The notes beneath the pieces are model-generated. The model searched no databases. It saw nothing but the letters and a program-made list of their open reading frames with translations, and was not told the DNA's origin. A stretch of 64,000 bases of DNA from SHLQ01 sp964451305 (lineage in GTDB: Bacteria; Actinomycetota; Acidimicrobiia; Acidimicrobiales; SHLQ01): NCBI GenBank assembly GCA_964451305.1, contig CAYVHV010000002.1, positions 98,107 to 162,106 on the forward strand, given 5' to 3'. A program made the translations under genes and the position numbers. Below are positions 8,515 to 16,881 of this stretch, piece after piece; the stretch's first letter is position 1; every line of letters begins with the position of its first letter.

Positions 8515-9559
8515 GACGTTCCCACAACGACGCTTGCGTCGACTTCGCAGGACCGACGTACTCCGACGCATCGTTGCCGAGACCACGCTCTCGGCCGATG
8601 ACCTCATCGCCCCGATCTTCGTCCGCGAAGGAATCGATCAACCCGTGCCGATCAGCTCGTTACCCGGCGTCGTGCAACACACGCTCGAATCGGCGATGAG
8701 CGAGATCAATGACCTCCTCAAACTCGGCGTTGGCGCCGTGCTCTTCTTCGGCGTGCCCGCGGAAAAGGACGCCGAAGGATCTGGAGCGTGGGACCCTGAC
8801 GGCATCGTGCAACGCTCGCTACGAGAAGCCCGGAATCGCTTTGGAGACTCGGTCGTGCTCATCGCCGATCTCTGCGTTGACGAGTACACCAGCCACGGCC
8901 ATTGCGGAATCTTGGACGGTAAAGGCTCCGTGGACAACGACAAGACATTGGCGCTCTACGAAAAGATCGCCGTTGCCCAAGCCGCTGCTGGCGCCGACAT
9001 CATCGCCCCGTCGGGAATGATGGACGGACAGGTCGCTGCCATCCGCAAGGCGCTCGATGATGCGGGCCATCACGATCCCGTCATCCTCGCCTATGCAGCG
9101 AAGTACGCGTCCAGCTTCTACGGTCCATTCCGCGACGCGGTCGACGTGAACATTGCCGATGGCGGCGACCGTAAGAGCTATCAGCAGGACCCTCGCAACG
9201 GTCGAGAAGCGATGGAGGAGATCCGAGCCGACCTGGCCGAAGGCGCGGACATGATCATGGTCAAGCCCGCAATGGCCTACCTCGATATCGTTCTGCGAGC
9301 CCGGCTCGAGACGGACGTCCCAATCGTGGCGTACCACGTATCCGGCGAATACGCGATGCTCAAAGCTGCCGAAGCCAACGGTTGGATCGACGGCCATGCC
9401 GCAGCAATCGAGTCACTCGTCTCGATCAAGCGCGCGGGCGCCGATCTCATCATCACCTACCTGGCTCGCAGTATCGCTGAGTCGCTCTCGGGCTACATGC
9501 CCGCCCTCCCAGCGCCACCAAAGGCAATCGACCCCCCAACCCCAGAGCTTGAATCATGA
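8513..9559 (+). CDS. hemB: Delta-aminolevulinic acid dehydratase (porphobilinogen synthase)
   Basis: 348 residues. Condenses two 5-aminolevulinate to porphobilinogen in haem synthesis. The N-terminus RRLRRTDVLRRIVAET is typical. Metal region reads DLCVDEYTSHGHCG: two of the three zinc cysteines are kept and the middle one is Asp. The Schiff-base lysines are in AAKYASSFYGPFRDA and MIMVKPAMAYLD. The stop overlaps the hemL start by ATGA, so hemB and hemL are coupled. The adjacent haem-rich bc operon provides a demand for haem. Confidence 0.95.
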   Translation: MTFPQRRLRRLRRTDVLRRIVAETTLSADDLIAPIFVREGIDQPVPISSLPGVVQHTLESAMSEINDLLKLGVGAVLFFGVPAEKDAEGSGAWDPDGIVQRSLREARNRFGDSVVLIADLCVDEYTSHGHCGILDGKGSVDNDKTLALYEKIAVAQAAAGADIIAPSGMMDGQVAAIRKALDDAGHHDPVILAYAAKYASSFYGPFRDAVDVNIADGGDRKSYQQDPRNGREAMEEIRADLAEGADMIMVKPAMAYLDIVLRARLETDVPIVAYHVSGEYAMLKAAEANGWIDGHAAAIESLVSIKRAGADLIITYLARSIAESLSGYMPALPAPPKAIDPPTPELES

Positions 9560-10842
9560 CGAACACACCCTCGAACGCCAACGGCTACACCAATAGCGCC
9601 CTCTTTGAGCGCGGCAAGGCCGTCATGCCCGGCGGTGTGAACTCTCCGGTCCGCTCCTTTCGTTCCGTCGGCGGTACGCCGTACTTTGTCGCTTCCGGCG
9701 AGGGAGCTCTCGTCACCGATGTCGAGGGCAACCGCTACATCGATTTCGTGCAGAGCTACGGGCCGGGAATCCTCGGACACGCTCATCCAAAGGTGATCGA
9801 AGCTGTCACCAAGGCTGCGACGGCCGGCACGAGTTACGGTGCGCCAACGCTGGGCGAAGTCGAACTGGCCGAAGAGATCAGCCGCCGCGTTCCAGGCATG
9901 GAGATGATGCGCATGACATCGTCGGGAACCGAAGCGGCAATGTCCGCGATTCGGCTCGCTCGTGGCGCAACTGGGCGAGACACCATCATCAAGTTCTCCG
10001 GCTGCTATCACGGCCACACCGATTCTCTACTCGTCGCCGGCGGTAGCGGTGTTGCGAATCAGGGCATGGCGGGAAGTGATGGTGTTCCCGACGGGGCGGT
10101 AGCCGACACGATCGTCGCGCCGTACAACGTCGTCCCCGAGATCGATGACAGCGTGGCCGTCGTTGCAGTGGAACCGGTCGCGGCGAATATGGGACTGGTC
10201 CCACCCTCGGAGGGGTTCCTCCGAGGCTTGCGCGAGGCGTGCGATGCCGCCGGCGCCATGCTGCTCTTCGATGAGGTCATCACCGGTTTCCGCCTCGCCC
10301 GCGGCGGCGCGACCGAGTGGTACGGCGTGCAGCCCGATGTGTGGGCGTTCGGAAAGGTCATCGGCGGCGGACTGCCCGTTGGCTGCTACGGAGCCAGCAG
10401 AGAGATCATGGCCCATGTCTCGCCACTGGGCGGCGTCTACCAGGGAGGCACGTTGTCGGGCAATCCTCTGGCTACCGCAGCCGGCCTCGCAACACTCGAG
10501 CTGCTCGATTCCGATGCATACGTCGAGCTCGAGCGGATTTCGACACGACTCGCTTCCGGCATGCGCGCTGCCTTCGCCGATGCTGGCGTCGACGCAGTCG
10601 TGCCGCAGGTCGGCCCGCTCATCGGCTTGTTCTTCGGGACCGATGCGCCCTCGAACTTCGATGAAGTAAAGGTTCTCGCGGACAACGGCGTATACACCAC
10701 GTTCTTCCACGGCTGTCTCTCTCGTGGCGTCGCCCTCGCTCCCGGCCCCTACGAAATTCTCTTTCCCGGCCTCGCCCACAGCGACGACGTCATCGATGAG
10801 GCGATCGAGGTTATGGCCGAGTCCGCACAACTCTTGGTGTGA
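9556..10842 (+). CDS. hemL: Glutamate-1-semialdehyde 2,1-aminomutase
   Basis: 428 residues. PLP enzyme converting glutamate-1-semialdehyde to 5-aminolevulinate (C5 pathway), supplying HemB. Visible signatures: MPGGVNSPVRSFRSVGGTP at the N-terminus, SSGTEAAMSAIRLARGATGR, LLFDEVITGFRLARGG, and PLP lysine in AFGKVIGGGLPVGCYG. Coupled to hemB by a 4-nt overlap. Confidence 0.95.
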   Translation: MTNTPSNANGYTNSALFERGKAVMPGGVNSPVRSFRSVGGTPYFVASGEGALVTDVEGNRYIDFVQSYGPGILGHAHPKVIEAVTKAATAGTSYGAPTLGEVELAEEISRRVPGMEMMRMTSSGTEAAMSAIRLARGATGRDTIIKFSGCYHGHTDSLLVAGGSGVANQGMAGSDGVPDGAVADTIVAPYNVVPEIDDSVAVVAVEPVAANMGLVPPSEGFLRGLREACDAAGAMLLFDEVITGFRLARGGATEWYGVQPDVWAFGKVIGGGLPVGCYGASREIMAHVSPLGGVYQGGTLSGNPLATAAGLATLELLDSDAYVELERISTRLASGMRAAFADAGVDAVVPQVGPLIGLFFGTDAPSNFDEVKVLADNGVYTTFFHGCLSRGVALAPGPYEILFPGLAHSDDVIDEAIEVMAESAQLLV

Positions 10843-10876
10843 CGCCAAGTGGGTCGAGGCCCACGCCATACTTGCC

Positions 10877-13804
10877 ATGATGCGCACACGGTCGGTTTCT
10901 TCGCGAGTTGTCCTCATTCTGGCTGTGATAGCCCTGCTCGCAGCAGCGTGCACGTCCGGACAGACGGCGGCAGACACCCAAGAGGGCAGGTCTGACGATG
11001 ACATGGAGACCGACAATGATGACCAGTCTCGTGATGACGATTCGGACGCCGACGCGCTCGCCACGCAACAGCCCGATGGGACCTTCACTGCGCCCGATCC
11101 TGACCTCGCTCGGATCGAGCTCGACGACGACACCCGAATGGGAGTTCTCGACAACGGACTGACGTACTTTGTGCGCTCCAATGACAGCCCCGGAGGGTCC
11201 GTCTCTCTGCGTCTCGCAGTCAACGCCGGCGGCCTGCACGAGGATCCGATCGGAACCGGAGTCGCCCACTTTCTTGAGCACATGATGTTCAACGGCACCG
11301 AGCGGTTCCCCGGTGGCACGCTCGACGCCACGCTCCGCAGTATCGGCGCAGAGATCGGACCGGACTTCAACGCATTCACAAGTGACAACGCGACCGTGTA
11401 CCAGCTGCAGGTCGCCGACGAGGGGGACAATGTCGAGACGGCGTTCGATGTGCTCGCCGAATGGGCATCAGCGGCCCTGATCGAACCTGACGCTGTCGCG
11501 GCCGAGGCGCCGGTGGTCCGCGAAGAGCTTCGCGTGCGCGACGAGACGGGCGACGGCATCATTGGTGTCGCGTTCGACGAGGCGTACTACCTCGACACGC
11601 CCTATGCCGGCACGAACGTTTCGGGCACGGCGGCTTCGGTCAACGCCATTACCGCCGACGATCTTCGAGCCTTCTACGACACGTGGTATCGCCCCGACAA
11701 TATGGCGATCATCGCGGTGGGAGACCGGAGCGTGGACGATCTCGAAGATGACATCTTCGACCGGTTTGGCGACATGACCGCCCGCGGTGAGATCGTCGCA
11801 CAACCCGAGGTCGGTGACTTCGATCTGCGTACCGAACCGTTGGTGGATGTGGTCATCGAACCAAGCTTCGGCGATTCCTTCATCAGCGTGGATATCCCCG
11901 TGCGCTCGTGGGATACGGGAACGGTCGGGGGTAACGAACTGTTGCTGACCGAGATCGTCCTTAGCATCGCGGTCGACAACCGTCTTCGCGAAGGTGTCGA
12001 CACCGGTCGGCTCGATCTGCGTCGTGCCGGAGGTGGGTGGTTCCCGCGCAACAACGACCTGGCATATCTCGGCTTCAACCTCGATGCCGACGACCTCGTT
12101 CGCGGCACCGAGGTCTTTATGACCGAACTTCAGGGCACGCTGCAAAACCCGTTCACCGACAGCGAGATCGATCGGGCCATCGATGCCCTAGAAGCGAGCG
12201 AAGATCAACGCCTCGCCGAGTTTGAAAGTACCCAAGACAGCGACTTTGCCGACGAGTTCGTATTCGCATTCTTAAATGGTGGTGACCTCTCGAACATCGA
12301 AGACTCCGTCGATCGGAACCTCGACTTCCTCGACGACCTGAGCGCGGCCGAAGCAAATAACCACTGGGGTTGGATGCTGACGTCCTCGGCACCGATCGTT
12401 CTCGTCGTTGGACCGGACGAAGAGCGCGTCGGCGATCCGGCCGACCATCTCGCCGCCGTCATCGCCGCATCGGAGGCAATCGTTGACGCCGTCGACGACG
12501 ACATTGCCGAGATCGATGTTTTGGTCGAGGCCCCCGAACCGGTCCGCGAGATCGAATCTAACGACCTCGACAGCGGCGACGTGGAGTTGGTGTTCGAGAA
12601 CGGGCATCGAGTGCTCTTCGCCGAGTCGACGATCAGCGAAGGCCAGGTCACGCTCTTTAGCGAATCGCCCGGGGGTCGAGCAGTGCTCTCACCTGACGAT
12701 GGCCCACTCGCATCGGTTGCAGCAAGCGCTGTCTCGACCAGCGGAGTTGCGGAGTGGAACTCGACGCAACTCCGCCGCTACTTGGCAGATATCGACGCGG
12801 GTGTCGCTCCGATCGTGTCTGACTTCACCGAAGGATTTTCTGGATCGGCATCGACCGAAGACGTCGAAACGATGTTCCAACTCCTGCATCTCGCGGTGAC
12901 TGCACCGCGCCTCGATGAGGTGCCGTTCTCTCAACAGATCGAAGCCTCCCGAGACTTTGTCGAGCAGGTCGGTCTCGACTCCAGCACCGCAGCGCAGGTC
13001 GCGGCAACGAATCTACGGACCGGTGGCGAGAGCTTCGCGGCCGCTCCAACCAATGCGCAGTTGGATGGTCTCTCGATCGAAGAAGCCGAGCGCATCTATA
13101 ACGACCGATTCTCCTCACTCGATGATCACGTGATCGCAGTTGTTGGAGACCTCGATCAAGATGACCTCGTCGATCTTGCTCGTACCTGGATTGGCACCCT
13201 TCCCTCGGCAACTGGCACTGACGAACCTGGCGGGTACCCCAACGTCGGCAATGTCAGTGAACGTTTGTCGGTCGGTTCGGGCACCTCGGGTGGCTCGTAC
13301 TTCCTCATCGCAACGAGCAACGGTGTTGGGACGGTGAAAAACCTGATGCTCGCCGACGTCACATCCAGAATCCTCGACGACCGGATCTTCACCGTCATTC
13401 GCGAGGAACTCGGAGCATCGTACGGCGGGTTCTCGTTCAGCCGGTTCGTGGAGCCGGGGAATGACGTCGATCTCATCGTGAGTATCGACGGCGATCCAAC
13501 ACGAATCGATGAGATCGCAGAGACGGTCGAGGGCGAGCTTCGCTCGGTCGCTGGCGGCAACATCGCCACCACCGACTTTGACGAAGCGATCGCCGTGGTC
13601 GAAGCCGAACTCGGCTTTATTAACAATGGCTTCATTCTCGAATCGCTTCTCGACGAGGTCTCTGACAACGACGGTCCACTGCTCAATCGTGCCAATCAGC
13701 GTGAGGCGCTCGAGTCGATCACTCCTGCTGATATTTCGGGGTTTGTCGATGACATCATCACGAGCGGCCAGCAGGTCGATATTCGCAACATTCCCACACG
13801 CTGA
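10877..13804 (+). CDS. M16 (pitrilysin/insulinase) family zinc peptidase, lipoprotein
   Basis: About 975 residues. The N-terminus has a short basic segment, hydrophobic helix and lipobox (LLAAACTSG), so the mature protein is lipid-anchored outside the membrane, followed by an acidic Asp-rich linker. The catalytic inverted zinc motif is intact: HFLEH in GTGVAHFLEHMMFNG, with a downstream Glu-containing segment VVREELRVRDETGDG supplying the third ligand. It has the long two-lobed M16 layout, the second lobe lacking HxxEH. Likely degrades secreted peptides. Two adjacent ATGs (10877, 10880) are possible starts. Confidence 0.88.
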   Translation: MMRTRSVSSRVVLILAVIALLAAACTSGQTAADTQEGRSDDDMETDNDDQSRDDDSDADALATQQPDGTFTAPDPDLARIELDDDTRMGVLDNGLTYFVRSNDSPGGSVSLRLAVNAGGLHEDPIGTGVAHFLEHMMFNGTERFPGGTLDATLRSIGAEIGPDFNAFTSDNATVYQLQVADEGDNVETAFDVLAEWASAALIEPDAVAAEAPVVREELRVRDETGDGIIGVAFDEAYYLDTPYAGTNVSGTAASVNAITADDLRAFYDTWYRPDNMAIIAVGDRSVDDLEDDIFDRFGDMTARGEIVAQPEVGDFDLRTEPLVDVVIEPSFGDSFISVDIPVRSWDTGTVGGNELLLTEIVLSIAVDNRLREGVDTGRLDLRRAGGGWFPRNNDLAYLGFNLDADDLVRGTEVFMTELQGTLQNPFTDSEIDRAIDALEASEDQRLAEFESTQDSDFADEFVFAFLNGGDLSNIEDSVDRNLDFLDDLSAAEANNHWGWMLTSSAPIVLVVGPDEERVGDPADHLAAVIAASEAIVDAVDDDIAEIDVLVEAPEPVREIESNDLDSGDVELVFENGHRVLFAESTISEGQVTLFSESPGGRAVLSPDDGPLASVAASAVSTSGVAEWNSTQLRRYLADIDAGVAPIVSDFTEGFSGSASTEDVETMFQLLHLAVTAPRLDEVPFSQQIEASRDFVEQVGLDSSTAAQVAATNLRTGGESFAAAPTNAQLDGLSIEEAERIYNDRFSSLDDHVIAVVGDLDQDDLVDLARTWIGTLPSATGTDEPGGYPNVGNVSERLSVGSGTSGGSYFLIATSNGVGTVKNLMLADVTSRILDDRIFTVIREELGASYGGFSFSRFVEPGNDVDLIVSIDGDPTRIDEIAETVEGELRSVAGGNIATTDFDEAIAVVEAELGFINNGFILESLLDEVSDNDGPLLNRANQREALESITPADISGFVDDIITSGQQVDIRNIPTR

Positions 13805-13823
13805 GGCGCTGAGTCTTCAGCCT
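13803..13823. terminator. Weak hairpin between convergent genes
   Basis: GAGG-CG-CTGA-GTCT-TCAG-CCTC forms a bulged stem spanning the M16 stop, before the convergent gene end at 13834. There is no T tract, so it is at best a weak or Rho-assisted bidirectional end. Confidence 0.25.
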
Positions 13824-13833
13824 CTGGCCCGCA

Positions 13834-14181
13834 CTAGTCAGTTGATTCGATCAGGTTGGTTGCCTTCGCTGCGCCGATACTCAGTCCGATGATCCACGCT
13901 GCGCCGACCAGCCAGTTTGCTGCGATCACGAGGTCGCTTCGGAGCACTGCCCAAATCGCGACCGCTACCAGAGACGTCACCACCATCCCGGCACCAAACC
14001 TCTGCAGGATTCGGCCTACCCGTTCGTGAAAGGCGCTCCATGATTCGGGAGTCGAGTTACTCGCATCCTGACCGCGGGCGGCGAGTTCGTGACGGCCATC
14101 GATGATGCGCGTACCCCAAATCACAAACGCGGTGCCCGCAGCAATGACGGCCGCGAACTCTGCGAGCGAGCGAAGAATCAC
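13834..14181 (-). CDS. Small membrane protein, unknown
   Basis: About 115 residues with three hydrophobic segments (SLAEFAAVIAAGTAFVIWG; MVVTSLVAVAIWAVL; LVGAAWIIGLSIGAAKA). I do not recognise a family. GTG 14181 is preferred as start because it lies 10 nt after the stop of the DUF2752 gene (14192); an upstream ATG at 14253 would overlap that gene by 62 nt. Probably the third gene of the cytochrome c/DUF2752 transcript. Confidence 0.55.
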   Translation of the reverse strand: MILRSLAEFAAVIAAGTAFVIWGTRIIDGRHELAARGQDASNSTPESWSAFHERVGRILQRFGAGMVVTSLVAVAIWAVLRSDLVIAANWLVGAAWIIGLSIGAAKATNLIESTD

Positions 14182-14191
14182 CGCTCGACGC

Positions 14192-14698
14192 TCAGGTGAA
14201 GGGGAGTGGAATAACGCCCCACGCCAGACGAAGACTCCACACCCCGACACCAAAGATGAGGTTGAACACGGCGATGCGTAGCTGGTTCTTCTTTACCCAC
14301 GAGACGGTTCGTTCCGGCAGGACGAGCAGCGCTATCGACGCGACGAATGCCTGGACGAACAACACGAGCGTCCACGGGTTCATGGTGAGCGAGTCGCTAA
14401 TATCGCCGCGGACGAGTGCTTTAAGGGCGCGAGTACATCCACAGCCGGGACACCATCCGCCGGTGATCAACCGGTATGGGCAGAAGACCTGCCCTTCTTC
14501 TGCTGACAGTTCGGTGAAGGCCGCCGCAGCACAGACCCCGATAAACCCCACGGCTGGCACGGCACGACGTGCGCCGACCCAAGGGGTCGTTGTCGGTCCT
14601 TGGCAATCGCTAGGGGAGTGGGGGCTCTGAGTAGTTGTCGCTTCGTGAACGCAGGCTGATTCGAGCGCACTGTCAGAAGCGGTGAGCGTCGAGGCCAT
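14192..14698 (-). CDS. DUF2752 membrane protein
   Basis: 168 residues. The DUF2752 signature is clear: CPYRLITGGWCPGCGCTRAL followed by NPWTL, with cysteines in CPGCGCTR. About four membrane segments. Function of the family is unknown; it often lies near other membrane or respiratory genes. Nine bases separate its start from the stop of the upstream cytochrome c gene, so both are probably on one mRNA. Confidence 0.8.
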   Translation of the reverse strand: MASTLTASDSALESACVHEATTTQSPHSPSDCQGPTTTPWVGARRAVPAVGFIGVCAAAAFTELSAEEGQVFCPYRLITGGWCPGCGCTRALKALVRGDISDSLTMNPWTLVLFVQAFVASIALLVLPERTVSWVKKNQLRIAVFNLIFGVGVWSLRLAWGVIPLPFT

Positions 14699-14707
14699 CG
14701 AACGAAC

Positions 14708-15538
14708 TTAGCTTTCGGCTCCAGCCAAGGCTTGGCGGACTGGTTCGAGGTACCGGTTGATGTCGTCTGCGGTCAGACCGACCGGATCAGGAACGTCCTC
14801 GAGGCTAAGCCCCTCTTCTTCGAGCAGTGCTTCGAGCTCACCGGTCTCGATCATAAGGTTCATCTGCTCGGTGAGTTCGAGATCTCGGAATGCAGCATCC
14901 TCATCTGGCTCGAACTGCGTGCGCTCGAAGAGCGTGACGGCAATGAGTTCTTCCATGTACAGCTCGTTGGCTGCACCGAGCCCAAAGCCCGGCATCTGGC
15001 CAGCGACCTGGCGGACACGGCCATCGGGCGATGCGTAGTTCTGCCCGGTACCGACGATCGCCGATCCCTGTGCAATCCAAAGGACTTGGTCTTCGAGGGT
15101 GGTGAAGGTGAGGTGGACTTCGCCGTTGGCCAGCGATGGGCCAATACCGCCGCCGCCTTCAGCGCCATGGCAGCCAGAACATCCAGATTCGACGTAGATC
15201 TCTTCGCCTTCGCCCAACAAGCCTGTCAGGCCCTGAGGGACACGCTCGAGCGTGCCGAAGTAGAAGGCTCCCCATACGGGCAAGAACAACAGGACGGGGA
15301 TGATCCAGAACGGCATCTTCTTACGTGCCTCGAACGCCTCGACGTACGGGGCGACTGGTTCTGGCTCTGGTTCGACGTAGACCTCTGGAACCGGTGCGCT
15401 TGCAGCGACCGCAGGAGTCGCTGCAGCTGCAGCTGGTTCAACGGCTGTGCCGGCGTCTGCCTCTTCAGGGGCTTCGCCTGACATGGCTGCTTTGCGTGCA
15501 GCCGACCGCTTCAGCAGGTGCTCTGGGATTTCAGTCAA
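14708..15538 (-). CDS. Membrane-anchored class I cytochrome c
   Basis: 276 residues: a cytoplasmic N-terminus starting TEIPEHLLKRSAARKAAM, an Ala/Pro/Glu-rich stretch, one membrane helix (about residues 75-95, FWIIPVLLFLPVWGAFYFG) and a periplasmic-side haem domain with CSGCH and a probable axial Met in GQMPGFG. A Glu-rich helical tail ends the protein. Likely passes electrons from the bc complex to an oxidase. TTG 15538 is chosen because AGGAGAAGG lies upstream. Its N-terminal IPxHLxxR motif recurs in the cytochrome b C-terminal subunit at 17680. It is divergent from the bc operon. Confidence 0.85.
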   Translation of the reverse strand: MTEIPEHLLKRSAARKAAMSGEAPEEADAGTAVEPAAAAATPAVAASAPVPEVYVEPEPEPVAPYVEAFEARKKMPFWIIPVLLFLPVWGAFYFGTLERVPQGLTGLLGEGEEIYVESGCSGCHGAEGGGGIGPSLANGEVHLTFTTLEDQVLWIAQGSAIVGTGQNYASPDGRVRQVAGQMPGFGLGAANELYMEELIAVTLFERTQFEPDEDAAFRDLELTEQMNLMIETGELEALLEEEGLSLEDVPDPVGLTADDINRYLEPVRQALAGAES

Positions 15539-15902
15539 GGAACCCTTCTCCTATGCGCGCGTCGTAGTTCGGGTTGCGACGATGCATCGTACGCCGTTTT
15601 TAGCCGAACGCGATGCATTCGCACCGCGATCATTCCGCACGGATCGTAGAAGGTGTTGTACGAGCGAGTCGACACGAGGGCGTTCGAATCGGAGCGACCA
15701 TTGTCACTCGGCACCGCCTAGGCCTTTTTTGACGATCTCGTGATAAACCATCGGTCCGGCACCGCGAACCGCTGTGCCCCCGCACTACACTTGTGATTAA
15801 ATTCACGAGCGGAATATCTCGGCCGATTACAGCAGTGCACGGCTAGGGTGTTCAGCGGGAATTAATCACATCGGTACAGATGCAAGGGAGAGAGCATCAA
15901 AA
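15539..15902. other. Divergent intergenic regulatory region (364 bp)
   Basis: Gene-free space between the leftward cytochrome c and the rightward bc/nuo operon. It holds a CRP-like palindrome (15792-15807), a second half-site TAATCACA (15863-15870), a TAGGGT hexamer at 15844-15849 that could serve as a rightward -10, and GGGAG Shine-Dalgarno before 15903. I see no ORF or RNA gene. Confidence 0.6.
15792..15807 (+). promoter_or_regulatory. CRP/GlxR-like operator
   Basis: TGTGATTAAATTCACG matches TGTGA-N6-TCACA at 9 of 10 conserved bases. About 60 bp downstream a half-site (TAATCACA) repeats the arm in inverse orientation. Placement between two respiratory promoters suits cAMP- or redox-type control by a CRP/FNR family protein. 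Confidence 0.5.
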
Positions 15903-16400
15903 ATGACTGAGTTCATTGTGTCGCTCGTCGTCATGTTCTTGTCCGTTGGCGTCTATCACTGGTACGAAAAGCGCACTCCGGTAGACAAACGGTTCACGTG
16001 GGGCGAAGCCATGGTCGCTTCGGTGTACGTCTTCTACATCTTCTTTTGGATCTACGGCGTTGTTCCACATTTCTGGCTCCAGTGGGCAGATAGCGGCTTG
16101 CAATGGCGCGCTGACGTCATTCTTCAAGGTCCGCACATCCCGTTTCTTTCGAACACCGTCGACGGTCAGCCCCTCGGAATTATTGCGTCGCAGCAAGATG
16201 GTGGCTGGTTCCCCTTCCGCATTCCATATCTCGTCATCCGTGACATCGTGGCCGTCCTCATCCACGTGGTATTCCTCGGCCTCAACATCTGGTACTGGAA
16301 CCATTGGCAAACCCGTGCCGCACGTGCAGAAGCTGCAGAGAAGGCTGTCGAGACGCCGTCAGAGTTCGGTCGTCCACTCATCCGGGAGGGGGCTCGATAA
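15903..16400 (+). CDS. Three-TM, His-rich membrane protein of the bc operon, unknown
   Basis: 165 residues with three hydrophobic segments (residues about 3-22, 38-60 and 115-140). Histidines sit in or beside the helices: VGVYHWYE, VVPHFWLQW, VLIHVVFLG, YWNHWQ. This pattern would permit haem b or quinone binding but no known cytochrome family is recognised. The stop directly abuts the GTG of the ferredoxin gene, so the two are coupled and probably form one module attached to the bc complex. Confidence 0.72.
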   Translation: MTEFIVSLVVMFLSVGVYHWYEKRTPVDKRFTWGEAMVASVYVFYIFFWIYGVVPHFWLQWADSGLQWRADVILQGPHIPFLSNTVDGQPLGIIASQQDGGWFPFRIPYLVIRDIVAVLIHVVFLGLNIWYWNHWQTRAARAEAAEKAVETPSEFGRPLIREGAR

Positions 16401-16817
16401 GTGTCGGTTACCGATGCAAATCCCCCAATGCCCGAATTTCGGGATGACTACGTCCTCCAAGAGGTCGACGCGGCATGGCTGTCCGCGGCCGTCAAGCCAA
16501 AGCAGTTCATCCACATCGATCAGTCCGAGTGCATCATGTGCGAAGGCTGCGTGGATATCTGCCCGTGGAAGTGCATCCATATGGTGTCCCCGGACTCCAT
16601 TGCCGAGGCAATCGGTACCGAGCAGCCCGGCCTTGATCCAGCAGACAACGTTATTTTCACGATCGACGACGATGTGTGCACCCGCTGTGCGCTCTGTGTC
16701 GATCGTTGCCCAACCGGTGTGATCATCCTCGGAAAGATCAGCGATCCTGATCCTGATGGCGACTATCACCAACGTACGAACACCCATGGCTACGGCTACG
16801 GCATGCGACTCGGCTGA
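16401..16817 (+). CDS. 2[4Fe-4S] ferredoxin-type subunit of the bc operon
   Basis: 138 residues with two classical cluster motifs: CIMCEGCVDICP (about residues 46-57) and CTRCALCVDRCP (about 93-104), separated by an unusually long 35-residue spacer. There is no signal peptide or membrane helix, so it lies in the cytoplasm and may dock on the 3-TM protein encoded just upstream. An extra ferredoxin inside a bc1/b6f-type operon is unusual and suggests electron exchange between ferredoxin and the quinone pool. GTG start abuts the previous stop. Confidence 0.82.
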   Translation: MSVTDANPPMPEFRDDYVLQEVDAAWLSAAVKPKQFIHIDQSECIMCEGCVDICPWKCIHMVSPDSIAEAIGTEQPGLDPADNVIFTIDDDVCTRCALCVDRCPTGVIILGKISDPDPDGDYHQRTNTHGYGYGMRLG

Positions 16818-16881
16818 GTCCATCCCCGCCTGACCAAACAAGTATTTACACGCATCCGTAACGAGAACGAGCAGGAATCAA

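Noticed and set aside
10027..11562. Long open frame (511 codons) on the minus strand across hemL and the M16 gene
   Set aside because: Entirely antisense to two well-supported genes; Ser/Arg-rich shadow composition with no domain.
13834..14253. Longer version of the small membrane protein starting at 14253
   Set aside because: Would overlap the DUF2752 gene by 62 nt; GTG 14181 gives normal operon spacing.
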